NCBI GenBank assembly: GCA_900537125.1 | Contig: UNRJ01000004.1 | Coordinates: 310,001-374,000, forward strand | Source of the DNA: Rhodobacteraceae bacterium Alg238-R152 | GTDB taxonomy: Bacteria > Pseudomonadota > Alphaproteobacteria > Rhodobacterales > Rhodobacteraceae | Direction: 5' to 3' | Length of the DNA stretch: 64,000 bases | Part shown: one piece after another, positions 27,014-36,266 of the stretch | How the letters are laid out: every line of letters begins with the position of its first letter | Position numbering within the stretch: the first letter of the stretch is position 1 | The notes under the pieces: generated by a model | Told to the model about the DNA's origin: nothing | Databases searched by the model: none | Seen by the model: the letters and a program-made list of their open reading frames with translations, nothing else | Translations under genes and position numbers: made by a program

Positions 27014-27345
27014 GCCGCCGCCCGTGTACGGAAAAAGTCACTGTCCAGCAATATACGCCCGTTTTCCACGCGGGCGGGATAAGTCGCCACACGACCTTCG
27101 TCTGCGCCCTGTGCCTCGCCGGTTTCCAGTGAAATAACCCAGTTGTGCAGCGGACAGGTCACAGATGTACCGTGGACAATCCCTTCGGCCAAGGGACCTG
27201 CTTTGTGGGGGCAAGCATTGTCCAGCGCAAAGACCGCATCATTCGCAGTTCGAAACACCGCCACACAGCCACTCGCCGTTTTTATCATCCGAGCACCCCG
27301 CTGGGGAACGTCGTCAAGCGCCGCAATATCAATCCAGTTGGTCAT
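27010..27345 (-). CDS. nirD: Nitrite reductase small subunit (Rieske-type)
   Basis: A 111-residue Rieske-fold subunit of NADH-dependent assimilatory nitrite reductase. It carries CPHKAGPL and CPLHNW, the C-x-H and C-x-x-H cluster ligands of a true Rieske [2Fe-2S] centre, which many enterobacterial NirD proteins lack. The ATG at 27345 overlaps the nirB stop as ATGA, so the longer upstream frame is not used. It is tightly coupled to nirB and nasA. Confidence 0.93.
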   Translation of the reverse strand: MTNWIDIAALDDVPQRGARMIKTASGCVAVFRTANDAVFALDNACPHKAGPLAEGIVHGTSVTCPLHNWVISLETGEAQGADEGRVATYPARVENGRILLDSDFFRTRAAA

Positions 27346-29768
27346 TCTGCCGCCTCCAGTGCAAAGTTTGCTAAGGGCCGATAAGAGTCTGCTTTGGTCT
27401 GGGCATGGTCGGTCCACGGGTCTTTTCGGTAGATGGATTGGCTCACCTCAAAGCGGTCAACCAAAGCGTCTCGGTCGACCTCAATACGCTCTTTGATCCA
27501 GTCCAGCCCCACCTTGCCCATCCATTTGTAAATGCGGTCGAGATATTTGGCGTTTTCACGATACAGCTGTGTCACCGCCTTGATCACATCCATCACCTCT
27601 TGTTCGGTGGCGACCTGAATTAACAGTTCAGTCTCTCTGACGTCCATGCCCGCAGCACCACCGATGCTCACTTGATAGCCGCTGTCGACGCAGACCACGC
27701 CAATGTCTTTGCAGGTCGCCTCGGCGCAATTGCGCGGACAGCCGGACACCCCAAGCTTCAACTTGTGCGGCGTCCAAGACCCCCACAGATCCTTTTCCAG
27801 CTTGATTCCAAGGCCGGTGCTGTCCTGTGTACCAAAGCGACAATGGTCTGTGCCTACACATGTTTTGACCGTGCGCAGCCCTTTGGAATAGGCGTGGCCA
27901 GACACCATGCCCGCCTCGTTCAGATCTGCCCAGATGTCGGGCAAATCTTCACCTTTGACGCCAAGTAGATCGATACGTTGACCGCCAGTGACCTTGACCG
28001 TGGGCACCATGTATTTGTCGGCGGCGTCCGCTATCGCGCGCAACTCATTGGCGGTGGTGATGCCGCCCCACATGCGCGGCACGACGCTAAAGGTTCCATC
28101 CCTTTGTATGTTGGCGTGTTTGCGCTCATTGATGAACCGGCTTTGCGGATCGTCTTGATACTCCAACGGCCAATCAGCTAGCAAATAGAAGTTCAGCGCA
28201 GGGCGGCAAACGTGACAGCCACAGGAGGTTTTCCACCCGCATTCCTGCCAGACGGCGGCCATCGATGTCAGCTTTTTCAACTTGATCATCCGCCGCACGT
28301 CTTCGTGGGTCATGTCCGTGCACCCACAAATCGCAACCGCTGCAGACGCAACAAACTCATCCCCCAAACTGACGGCGAGCACCTGTTCGACCAGCCCCGT
28401 GCACGTCCCGCAGGACCCGGAAGCTTTGGTGATTGCCCGCACCGCGCCGAGATCCCTGGCACCGCCCGCGATGGCGTCTTCGATTTGACCTTTACAGATT
28501 CCGTTGCAGCCACAGATCTCCGCATCACGCGATAAGGCTGCAACAGCTGCTAAAGGGTCCAGGGGGGTCCCCCCTTGGTAAGCTGGGCCAAAGATCAGCG
28601 TGTCGCGCATGTCGGCGATATCGGTCTTGTCGCGGATCAGGCCGAAGTACCAATTGCTGTCAGCGGTGTCGCCGTACATGACCGCGCCTTTGACGATGTT
28701 GTTCTCGATCACGAGGCGGCGGTACACCCCGCGCGCGGGGTCGCGGAACACGATGTCTTCGCGACCTTCACCCTCGGCAAAATCGCCCGCGCTGAACAAA
28801 TCACACCCAGTGACTTTCAGCTTGGTGGACAGCTCTTTTGGGACAAACCTTGCGGTCTCCCCCATGAGTGTCAGAGCGGCAACTTTGGCTTGGTCATACA
28901 GAGGGGCAACAAGGCCAAAGATCGCCCCATCGTGTTCCACGCATTCGCCCACAGCCAGAATATCCTCATCCGAGGTGACCATATGATCATCCACATGGAT
29001 GCCCCTGCCTACGGCTAAACCGCTGTCTTGCGCCAATTTGACGTTGGGCCGGATGCCAACGGCCATGACCAGTAAATCGCACGGAAGTTCGGTGCCATCG
29101 TCCAGCATCAACGCTTTGACTTTGCCATTCTCGCCCAGAATTTTCGACGAGTTGGCTGCGCATTTGACCGTAATACCTTTTTCGACCAAGGCCTTGCGCA
29201 ACAAATATCCCGCAGCTTCGTCCAGTTGGCGTTCCATCAAATGGCCCATGATATGCACAACCGTGACGTCAACTCCGCGCGCGGCCATGCCAGCTGCAGC
29301 CTCAAGACCCAACAAGCCCCCCCCAATGACGACACATTTGTTGGCAGGTCCAAGGTCCATCATCCGTCTGGTGTCTTCGAGGTCGCGATACGCAATCACA
29401 CCCTCCAAATCATGGCCTGGCAAGGGAATGATGAACGGATTGGAACCCGTGCCGAAGATTAGTTTGTCATAGCACAGCACATCGCCGTTTGCCGCCGTCA
29501 CGGTCTTGGTTGAGCGGTCGATCGCAATGATTGCCTCGCCAAAACGACATGTGACATCGTTGGCCGCGTACCAATCGGCGTCGTGGGTCACGATTTCCTC
29601 GTAGCTTTTATCACCAGACAGCACTGGCGACAGCATGATCCGGTTATAGTTCCCGCGCGGCTCTGCATTGAACAAGGTCACATCTACATTGGCGCCTGCG
29701 TCAAACAGGTGTTCCAACATGCGCCCCGTGGCCATGCCAGCCCCTATGACAATCAGTTTCTGGGTCAT
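27342..29768 (-). CDS. nirB: Nitrite reductase large subunit, NADH-dependent
   Basis: An 808-residue enzyme reducing nitrite to ammonium. Order of domains: FAD/NAD-binding reductase (IVIGAGMATGRMLEHL at the start, CVVIGGGLLGLEAA for NAD), two BFD-like [2Fe-2S] segments (ICGCNGICKGQI, SGSCGTC, then AICGCTDMTHEDV), the nitrite/sulfite reductase half-domain and the sirohaem/[4Fe-4S] domain with GTDHCRFGTQDS and GCPRNCAEATCKD. The start at 29768 is supported by GGAG eight bases upstream, only five bases after the ATPase gene stop. Confidence 0.95.
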   Translation of the reverse strand: MTQKLIVIGAGMATGRMLEHLFDAGANVDVTLFNAEPRGNYNRIMLSPVLSGDKSYEEIVTHDADWYAANDVTCRFGEAIIAIDRSTKTVTAANGDVLCYDKLIFGTGSNPFIIPLPGHDLEGVIAYRDLEDTRRMMDLGPANKCVVIGGGLLGLEAAAGMAARGVDVTVVHIMGHLMERQLDEAAGYLLRKALVEKGITVKCAANSSKILGENGKVKALMLDDGTELPCDLLVMAVGIRPNVKLAQDSGLAVGRGIHVDDHMVTSDEDILAVGECVEHDGAIFGLVAPLYDQAKVAALTLMGETARFVPKELSTKLKVTGCDLFSAGDFAEGEGREDIVFRDPARGVYRRLVIENNIVKGAVMYGDTADSNWYFGLIRDKTDIADMRDTLIFGPAYQGGTPLDPLAAVAALSRDAEICGCNGICKGQIEDAIAGGARDLGAVRAITKASGSCGTCTGLVEQVLAVSLGDEFVASAAVAICGCTDMTHEDVRRMIKLKKLTSMAAVWQECGWKTSCGCHVCRPALNFYLLADWPLEYQDDPQSRFINERKHANIQRDGTFSVVPRMWGGITTANELRAIADAADKYMVPTVKVTGGQRIDLLGVKGEDLPDIWADLNEAGMVSGHAYSKGLRTVKTCVGTDHCRFGTQDSTGLGIKLEKDLWGSWTPHKLKLGVSGCPRNCAEATCKDIGVVCVDSGYQVSIGGAAGMDVRETELLIQVATEQEVMDVIKAVTQLYRENAKYLDRIYKWMGKVGLDWIKERIEVDRDALVDRFEVSQSIYRKDPWTDHAQTKADSYRPLANFALEAAE

Positions 29769-29773
29769 GTGCT

Positions 29774-31438
29774 TCACTCCGCTGCGATCGCTTTGGGTTT
29801 CGGTTTTGGTCTCGCGCCGTGCTCGTATTCCTCAAGGAAATCGAGAACCTCTTGGCGGTAGGTGTAGTAGTCAGGGTGTTCCAACAGAGCTTTGCGGGTG
29901 CGCGGACGTGGAAGCTTCACATCGGTGATTTTCCCAATCGTTGCCTGCGGGCCGTTGGTCATCATCACCACGCGGTCGGCCAAAAGAATGGCTTCGTCCA
30001 CATCATGGGTGACGCAGATTGCGGTCACTTTGGTGCGCGACCAGACCTCCATCAGAACCTCTTGAAGCTCCCACCGTGTCAGGCTGTCGAGCATCCCAAA
30101 CGGTTCGTCTAGCAACAACAGTTTTGGTGACAAAGCAAAGGCCCGGGCAATGCCGACCCGCTGTTTCATGCCGTTGGACAGGCTCGCGGCCCCCTTGTCC
30201 ATGCTGTCGGCCAGCCCCACCCGCTCAAGGTAATATTCGACCACATCTTGCCGTTCGGCCTGTGACGCTTTCGGGTAGACTTTGTCGACCCCTATCGCGA
30301 CATTTTCCTTGGCGGAAAGCCATGGAAACAGGTTGGGAGACTGGAACACCACAGCGCGTTCAGGATCGGCACCTTCGACGTTCCAGCCATCCAGTTTGAT
30401 CGCCCCTTTGGAGATCGGATTTAGACCCGCGGCCATGGTCAGAACCGTGGATTTGCCACATCCTGAATGCCCAATCAGCGAGATAAATTCACCCTTGTTC
30501 ACCTTGAGATCGAAATTTTCGACAACGGTGAGCGGTCCTTTGGGTGTCGGATAGATCTTATCCAGCTGCGAGAAGTTCAGGAATTTCTCTTCCAGCCCGC
30601 CTTCTTGCGCCTTGGTGACGGCGGCGGGGACGCTGTGGATGGGTGTGACTTTGGGCAGCAGGCGGGTTTCGTCGACTTTGGCCGCTACACCCACTTCCAT
30701 CAAATAGGTAGTGATCTGCCCGCGCAGAGCCTTGAAGGTATTGTCATTGTTCATCGCAACCCGATCTCGCGGGCGTGGCATATCAACTCTGAATTCGTCG
30801 CCCAAGGTGCCATCAGGATTCAGGGCGATTATGCGATCGGCGAGAATGATCGCCTCGTCCACGTCGTTGGTAATCAAAACGCAGGTCTTTTTGTCTTGGT
30901 GCCAGATCGCCTCGATCTCGTCAGCCAGATTGGCGCGGGTCAGAGCATCAAGTGCAGAGAGCGGCTCATCCAACAGCAGCATTTCAGGGTTCATCGCAAG
31001 TGCACGGGCCACATTGACCCGTTGGCGCATGCCGCCGGATAGTTCTGCAGGGCGGCGTAGGGCCGCGTGGCTGAGACCAACCATTCCGACGTAATGATCG
31101 ACTTTGGCAGCGCGTTCTGCCTTGGACAGCTCTGGGAACATTGTTTCCACGGCCAGAGCCACATTATCGTTCACCGTCAACCAGGGCATCAGGGAATAGT
31201 TTTGAAAGATCACGCCCCGCTCGCGGCCCGGTTCTGTGACGGGTTTGCCTTTGAAGGTGACGGTGCCGGATGTGGGCTGTTCCAGCCCTGCCATCAAGTT
31301 GATCAGGGTGGTTTTCCCAGTGCCGGAAAACCCAAGGATGACCACAAATTCGCCGGTTTGCACGTCGAGGGTAATGTCTTTCAGAACCGGCGTGTCGCCA
31401 TAGCTCTTTGAGACGTTTTGGAATTGAAGGATGCTCAT
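29774..31438 (-). CDS. Nitrate ABC transporter, double ATPase subunit (NrtCD-like)
   Basis: A 554-residue protein made of two complete ATPase domains. The first has Walker A GFSGTGKT, signature LSGGMRQR and Walker B LLLDEPLSALD. The second has Walker A GHSGCGKS, signature LSNGMKQR and Walker B LLLDEPFGMLD. In cyanobacteria NrtC is an ATPase fused to a NrtA-like regulatory domain, with NrtD separate; here both ATPases are fused and no NrtA-like domain is attached. It energises nitrate import through NrtB. The ATG is at 31438, just after the nrtB stop (31444). Confidence 0.9.
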   Translation of the reverse strand: MSILQFQNVSKSYGDTPVLKDITLDVQTGEFVVILGFSGTGKTTLINLMAGLEQPTSGTVTFKGKPVTEPGRERGVIFQNYSLMPWLTVNDNVALAVETMFPELSKAERAAKVDHYVGMVGLSHAALRRPAELSGGMRQRVNVARALAMNPEMLLLDEPLSALDALTRANLADEIEAIWHQDKKTCVLITNDVDEAIILADRIIALNPDGTLGDEFRVDMPRPRDRVAMNNDNTFKALRGQITTYLMEVGVAAKVDETRLLPKVTPIHSVPAAVTKAQEGGLEEKFLNFSQLDKIYPTPKGPLTVVENFDLKVNKGEFISLIGHSGCGKSTVLTMAAGLNPISKGAIKLDGWNVEGADPERAVVFQSPNLFPWLSAKENVAIGVDKVYPKASQAERQDVVEYYLERVGLADSMDKGAASLSNGMKQRVGIARAFALSPKLLLLDEPFGMLDSLTRWELQEVLMEVWSRTKVTAICVTHDVDEAILLADRVVMMTNGPQATIGKITDVKLPRPRTRKALLEHPDYYTYRQEVLDFLEEYEHGARPKPKPKAIAAE

Positions 31439-31443
31439 TTGGA

Positions 31444-32517
31444 TCACCGGTTGTTTGAGAAGGTGAACATGGATTGCAGGGCATACATCACCCGATCCAA
31501 CAGGAACCCAATGATGCCGATGGTGAACACCGCGACCATGATCCGCGCCAGAGATTGAGAAGATCCGTTTTGGAATTCATCCCAGACAAATTTGCCAAGT
31601 CCGGGGTTTTGGGCCAGCATTTCCGCCGCGATCAACACCATCCAACCAACACCAAGCGACAGGCGTAAACCGGTGAAAATCAACGGTAATGCCGAGGGCA
31701 GCACCAATTTGGTGATTTTGGTGTAAGTGTTCATTTTCAACACTCGGCTGACGCTCACCAGGTCCTTGTCGATGCTGCTGACACCAAGAGCAGTGTTGAT
31801 CAACGTGGGCCAAAGCGAACACAGCGTCACGGTAACCGCCGAAATCAGGAAAGACTTGGAAAACATCCCGTCGTTGGTTGTATAGACTGCCGAAACGATC
31901 ATCGTCACGATCGGCAACCAGGCCAGTGGGGACACGGGCTTGAATATCTGGATCAACGGGTTCAGGGCCGCGTTTGCAGTTGCGGACAGACCTGCAGCGA
32001 TACCCAATGGGATGGCGACAATGGAGGCAATCAAGAAGCCGAAGAACACGGTTTTGATCGATGTCCAAATCTGGTCGTAATAGGTCGGCTTACCCGTATA
32101 GATGCGGTCGCGGACCCGGTCAGCATCTCCATTGGCTAGGTGTTCGGCGTTGCGCGCGTCTTGGCGTTCGTAAAACGCCGCTTCGCGTTGGCCCTCTCGC
32201 ACGGCATCCTGACGCAACTCGCCAACCTGTTCCCAAACTTGCGCAGGCCCCGGAACCGCGCCAAGAGAGGTTTGCACCTGAGGGGCCAGGGTCGCCCACA
32301 TCATCAGAAACAACGCAATTGCCATCAAAGGCACCCCAAGCTGACGCCAGATTTCGCCAACTTGGGCCCGTGGATTGTCCCCAACAGCAGCGCGAAAAAT
32401 CGGAGTTAGCCATGCTAGGCCGAGGGCCTTTAGCCATGCGTCAGCTTTGTTGATACGGGTGAAAAGCCGCGCACGGCGGGCTTCTTTATCAAGGTTTTCA
32501 GGATCAATCGCGGTCAT
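31444..32517 (-). CDS. nrtB: Nitrate ABC transporter permease
   Basis: A 357-residue inner-membrane permease of the NrtB/SsuC/TauC type. About the first 140 residues are a cytoplasmic and linker extension with one membrane helix (WRQLGVPLMAIALFLMMWAT) followed by a charged segment. The last ~200 residues form the binding-protein-dependent transport domain with AAEMLAQNPGLGKFVWDEF, which includes the EAA-like loop that docks the ATPase. The ATG at 32517 has GGACA upstream. There is an 85-base gap after nrtA. Confidence 0.92.
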   Translation of the reverse strand: MTAIDPENLDKEARRARLFTRINKADAWLKALGLAWLTPIFRAAVGDNPRAQVGEIWRQLGVPLMAIALFLMMWATLAPQVQTSLGAVPGPAQVWEQVGELRQDAVREGQREAAFYERQDARNAEHLANGDADRVRDRIYTGKPTYYDQIWTSIKTVFFGFLIASIVAIPLGIAAGLSATANAALNPLIQIFKPVSPLAWLPIVTMIVSAVYTTNDGMFSKSFLISAVTVTLCSLWPTLINTALGVSSIDKDLVSVSRVLKMNTYTKITKLVLPSALPLIFTGLRLSLGVGWMVLIAAEMLAQNPGLGKFVWDEFQNGSSQSLARIMVAVFTIGIIGFLLDRVMYALQSMFTFSNNR

Positions 32518-32602
32518 GTCAGATGTCCAACTGGTGCATTCGAAAAGGATGGGAGGGAGGGAGTTGGCCCAACCGACATCGCTGTCAGTTGAGCCTTTGG
32601 GT

Positions 32603-33976
32603 TTAGCCTTGGATCTCACTGTCCAGAACCGTCTGGCCAGATTTCAGGCCGATCGGCAGGCTGTCGATGTAGGCGTTGGGCGCACGGCCATCATAGGGGA
32701 TCGCGTCGATGATATCCGCCGCAGGTGTTGGTGCTTTGAAGCCGTCGCTGTCCCAGGGAAAGTCTGCTTCGCTTGACATGCCTTCATCGACCAGCAGGCG
32801 CGCCGCCGCGAGGTAAATGTCAGGGCGGTACACGTCGGCGGCGGTTTCAAAGTACCATTCGTCGGACATGGTTTCAGGGATTTGCCCCCAACGTCGCATT
32901 TGGGTCAGATACCAAATCGCGTCGGAGTAGAACGGAAATGTCGCGTTGTAGCGGAAGAACACATTGAAATCCGGTGCCGGGCGCACATCCCCCTTTTCAA
33001 ACTCAAAGAAGCCGGTCATGGAGTTTGCGATAACGTCGTAATCCGCCCCCACATATTCGGAGCGGGACAGAATTTCGACAGCCTCCGGTCGGTTTGCGTT
33101 GTCGTTTTCATCAAGCCAGATTGCAGCGCGGATCAGCGCTTTGGTCAGGGCGATGGTTGTGTTGGGGTATTCTTCGGCGAACTCCGCGGTGATGCCAAAA
33201 ACCTTTTCGGGGTTGTTGTTCCACATATCATAGTCGGTGATCACCGGAACGCCGATGCCTTTGAACACGGCCTGCTGGTTCCACGGTTCACCCACCGCGT
33301 AGCCAACGATTGTCCCAGCCTCCATGGTGGCGGGCATCTGCGGTGGCGGCGTCACGGACAGCAACACATCCGCGTTGATTTGGCCGGAAATATCCTGCGG
33401 GCTGTAATAGCCTGGCTCCAATCCACCGGCAGCCAGCCAATATCGGAGTTCGTAATTGTGGGTGGACACCGGGAAAACCATGCCCATATTGAACGGCTCC
33501 CCACGGTCTTGATACGCCTCCACAACGGGCGCCAGGGCGTTGGCACTGATCGGGTGTTGCGGACGGCCGTCGTCCATCAGCGGCACGTTCGGCTTCATTT
33601 CATCCCAAATTTCATTGGATACGGTTATCGCATTGCCGTTCAAATCCATCGAAAACGGCGTGACAATATGGGCCTTGGTGCCATAGCCGATACTCGCAGC
33701 AAGAGGTTGACCAGCCAACATATGTGCGCCATCCAATTGGCCACTGATTACACCGTCAAGAAGCACTTTCCAGTTCGCCTGCGCCTCCAGGGTGACAAAC
33801 AGGCCTTCATCTTCAAAATAGCCAAGCTCATAGGCGACGGCCAAAGGGGCCATGTCGGTCAGCTTGATGAAGCCGAGGGTCAGGTCTTCTTTTTCCAGAT
33901 CCAGCAACTGCGCCGAAGCGGTCGTCGCAAGCAGACCGGATGTGGTCAGAAGCGCTGCAAGGGTCTTTTTCATCAT
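32603..33976 (-). CDS. nrtA: Nitrate ABC transporter substrate-binding protein
   Basis: A 457-residue periplasmic binding protein of the NrtA/CmpA family. The signal peptide covers about residues 1-22 (ATTASAQ cleavage). The body has [21 protein letters not shown], the typical start, [16 protein letters not shown] and [12 protein letters not shown]. It captures nitrate (and possibly nitrite) for NrtB. Two ATGs lie in tandem (33976 and 33973) after AAAGGAACT. It is the first gene after the NasT-type leader, so its expression should depend on antitermination. Confidence 0.94.
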   Translation of the reverse strand: MMKKTLAALLTTSGLLATTASAQLLDLEKEDLTLGFIKLTDMAPLAVAYELGYFEDEGLFVTLEAQANWKVLLDGVISGQLDGAHMLAGQPLAASIGYGTKAHIVTPFSMDLNGNAITVSNEIWDEMKPNVPLMDDGRPQHPISANALAPVVEAYQDRGEPFNMGMVFPVSTHNYELRYWLAAGGLEPGYYSPQDISGQINADVLLSVTPPPQMPATMEAGTIVGYAVGEPWNQQAVFKGIGVPVITDYDMWNNNPEKVFGITAEFAEEYPNTTIALTKALIRAAIWLDENDNANRPEAVEILSRSEYVGADYDVIANSMTGFFEFEKGDVRPAPDFNVFFRYNATFPFYSDAIWYLTQMRRWGQIPETMSDEWYFETAADVYRPDIYLAAARLLVDEGMSSEADFPWDSDGFKAPTPAADIIDAIPYDGRAPNAYIDSLPIGLKSGQTVLDSEIQG

Positions 33977-34010
33977 CAGTTCCTTTAAGTATCCCGAAGG
34001 GAAAATGAAA

Positions 34011-34065
34011 AACGCCGCACGTTTGGTTCACAGGAAAAAGATCCGTGATCCGAACGAGCGGCGTT
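34011..34065 (-). terminator. Intrinsic terminator in the nrtA leader (attenuator)
   Basis: On the minus strand AACGCCGC at the 5' side pairs with GCGGCGTT at the 3' side. An extended, partly paired stem lies between them and TTTTTCATTTT follows at once. It sits 34 bases before the nrtA start and after any leader transcript begins, so it would block the operon unless prevented. This is the arrangement known for NasT-controlled nitrate genes. Confidence 0.8.
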
Positions 34066-34087
34066 GCTCTGGGGAGGTGCGCTGTCA

Positions 34088-34145
34088 CCATCGTCAGCGC
34101 AAAAGTGTGGGCGTCGTTGCCCCTTGGTCCTAGGATTGACGATGG
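34088..34145 (-). promoter_or_regulatory. Candidate NasT (ANTAR) target RNA in the nrtA leader
   Basis: The transcript contains GGGC-AACGAC-GCCC at 34109-34122, a four-base-pair stem closing a six-base loop with A at position 1 and G at position 4, the ANTAR hexaloop consensus. Around it a perfect nine-base stem can form between CCATCGTCA (34137-34145) and TGACGATGG (34088-34096). GCGCTG just before that 3' arm can instead pair with CAGCGC just after it, giving an alternative fold. Known ANTAR targets have two hexaloop hairpins; I see only one clearly. The terminator lies directly downstream. Confidence 0.65.
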
Positions 34146-34221
34146 CCTGAGACCGGCGCAATAATTTTTCTGCACCGCCGCGTAATTTTATGCTGCGATG
34201 CAGAGTGCGCTTAAGAATTCA

Positions 34222-35364
34222 TCACTTTTGCGCGGAGAAACTAAAAATTTCGCCATCAAAAAAGGCATCTGGGGCCAAGGTCATATGCCCTCGTCTAGAC
34301 TCCACCGCAGTTTCAATCCGCAATGCGCCCTCATCTTTCTCAGACACGCTGGGCATATCGGCTCCGATTCCCGCCAGATTTTGACGATAGAGGTCAGGTC
34401 GAAAGCAAGCCTTGGCCTTTTCAATGTCGATAGCATCACCCCCAAGATGATGAGCAATCCATGCCGCCTGACTGCGCCAAGGAAAGCTGGCCGCATTTTT
34501 GTGAAACTGCAAAAACCTCGCAACCCCGACAGGTGCGGCATTGTGCAGTGGTACAAGTTGGTCTGTGAGTGCCGGATCAATTAGGTCACGCGACACGCTG
34601 ATGTGTTCGCTTCTTTCTAGAATCTCAACCGCCAGCGGCTTGTTCCTGCTCTCATCAAGCCAAGCCGAGGCCTGATAAATCGCTCGCATCAATTTGCGCA
34701 CGGCGCCTTGGTTGGTTTCGATCCAATCACGGCGGGCCGCAAGCACCTTTTCAGGCGCAAATCGCCAAACATCCCGTCCAGTCATCATCAATTGCGCAAC
34801 ATTTTTTCGGACCGCTACACTACCCCATGGTTCGCCCACCCAAAAAGCGTCAACAGATCCATCAGCAACCGCATCGGCCATCCGTGACGGCGGCACGGTA
34901 ACTTCCTCAATTTGAAGTCCGGGTGCCGCAGAGGTCCAATAGGACAACAGAATACGGTGCATTGAATAGTGAAACGGTACGGCAATCCGCAGCGGTTTGC
35001 CCACGCGTGCGCTTAAGGCCGTAAGGAGGCGATGGGCATCGCCAAATTCTAGCGGCCCCAACTCTGCGGCCACCTTGTGGGAGACTCCGAACACTGTGCC
35101 GTTCACCGAAAGAACCATCAATGTATCGACCTGTGCGGACAGGCCGCCAAGCCCGATGGACATGGCCACAGGCATCGGAGACAACATTTGCGCGGCGTCC
35201 AAGTGCCCCAGTGCAAGCATATCCCGCAGCGCGGACCACGACGGCTGACGTACGAGGTTCAGATCCAGACCTTCCTCGGCGGCGAACCCCAACTCTTTGG
35301 CAATCACCAAAGGCGCACAATCGACCAGAGGCATGTAGCCACAATTCAAAACCGTGTTGCTCAT
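34222..35364 (-). CDS. nasS: Nitrate sensor NasS (NrtA-like, cytoplasmic)
   Basis: A 380-residue protein of the NrtA/CmpA binding-protein family without a signal peptide, so cytoplasmic. It begins CGYMPLVDCAPLVIAKELGF and has GHLDAAQMLSPMPVA and FWVGEPWGS, equivalent to the ligand pocket motifs of NrtA. In the NasS-NasT pair, NasS holds NasT inactive until nitrate or nitrite binds. The ATG overlaps the nasT stop (ATGA), fitting the stoichiometric partner role. Confidence 0.93.
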   Translation of the reverse strand: MSNTVLNCGYMPLVDCAPLVIAKELGFAAEEGLDLNLVRQPSWSALRDMLALGHLDAAQMLSPMPVAMSIGLGGLSAQVDTLMVLSVNGTVFGVSHKVAAELGPLEFGDAHRLLTALSARVGKPLRIAVPFHYSMHRILLSYWTSAAPGLQIEEVTVPPSRMADAVADGSVDAFWVGEPWGSVAVRKNVAQLMMTGRDVWRFAPEKVLAARRDWIETNQGAVRKLMRAIYQASAWLDESRNKPLAVEILERSEHISVSRDLIDPALTDQLVPLHNAAPVGVARFLQFHKNAASFPWRSQAAWIAHHLGGDAIDIEKAKACFRPDLYRQNLAGIGADMPSVSEKDEGALRIETAVESRRGHMTLAPDAFFDGEIFSFSAQK

Positions 35365-35945
35365 GACAGTAGTTCCGCTGCAGTCACAAGCGCCTGGGCC
35401 ACATCAATGATCTTTCGGTTCTGCCCCATCGCGGCCTTGCGCAACAATTGATAGGCATCGTCTTCCGAGATCCCTCGTTGGCGCATCAGAATACCTTTGG
35501 CACGGTCTATCGTCTTCCGGTCCTCTAGAGCCTGTTTCGCAGCATCCAACTCCGACTGCATCTGGCGCATAATCTTGAACCGAGCGATCGCGGTTTCCAG
35601 CACCGCCTTGATACGGTCCATCTTAAGGCCATCGACCACATAGGCGCTCACACCCGCAGATAGGGCAGCTTGCGTTAGGTCCTCGTCCGTTTGGTCCACG
35701 AACAACGCAACGGCGCGCTTGGTTGTTTCGCTGGCAAAAGAGACATGTTCGAGCATGTCGCGGTCAGGATTGGACAAATCAATCAACACAATATCGGGGA
35801 TAAATTCCTTAACGGTCCGGTTCAAGGCAGAGATTTGTGCCACTGCCCTAACGTCGGACCATCCCTCGCCCCGTAAGGCATCCACAATATCGCGCAGCCG
35901 CGTGGCATCGGCCTCGACAACAAGAATGCGGAGATTTTGGTTCAT
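35361..35945 (-). CDS. nasT: Antitermination regulator NasT (ANTAR domain)
   Basis: A 194-residue response-regulator-like protein. The receiver-like domain spans about residues 5-120 (LRILVVEADATRL, then DIVLIDLSNPD). The C-terminal ANTAR RNA-binding domain is about 130-190 (LEDRKTIDRAKGILMRQRGI and AYQLLRKAAM). When released from NasS it binds hexaloop hairpins in leader RNA and prevents termination. The target leader lies just downstream, before nrtA. The start at 35945 is favoured because the receiver begins immediately and an AGG site precedes it; a frame to 36056 is possible. Confidence 0.93.
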   Translation of the reverse strand: MNQNLRILVVEADATRLRDIVDALRGEGWSDVRAVAQISALNRTVKEFIPDIVLIDLSNPDRDMLEHVSFASETTKRAVALFVDQTDEDLTQAALSAGVSAYVVDGLKMDRIKAVLETAIARFKIMRQMQSELDAAKQALEDRKTIDRAKGILMRQRGISEDDAYQLLRKAAMGQNRKIIDVAQALVTAAELLS

Positions 35946-36266
35946 AGAACCTGCTTTGGTCCAGACAAGCACAAGGTCAATGCAATTCGCACTGGCCGCG
36001 AGTTCACTCCTATCAAGACAGCTCGTTATCAACGCAATGTGACCAGGAAAGTCCACATTTTAGGCGATCAAAAAACATCGATGTGTGAAAACTTACTGGA
36101 GGTGTGGTTCCTTCTCGATGCCATTTGCCAACTGAATTGCCGCAAATGGCTGACTGCGCCCCAAGGGCGATTTCTGCCCGCCCTAGATTTGTGCAACCAA
36201 GTTTTTTGCCACCAATCGCGAAGCAGCGGCCAACTGCATCGCGCTTGGTTTCATCAGACTCTTTGA
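35946..36266. other. Region upstream of nasT
   Basis: About 320 bases between the DUF2950 gene end and nasT. It should carry the nasT promoter. I looked for a sigma-54 (-24/-12) element and found only TTGGCAAATGGCATC, which lacks the TTGC half, so no call is made. No RNA gene seen. Confidence 0.45.

Noticed and set aside
32882..33988. 368-codon plus-strand frame antisense to nrtA
   Set aside because: nrtA is well supported; the antisense product has no recognisable feature.
36090..36150. Sigma-54 promoter before nasT
   Set aside because: TTGGCA is present but the TTGC half at the needed spacing is not.
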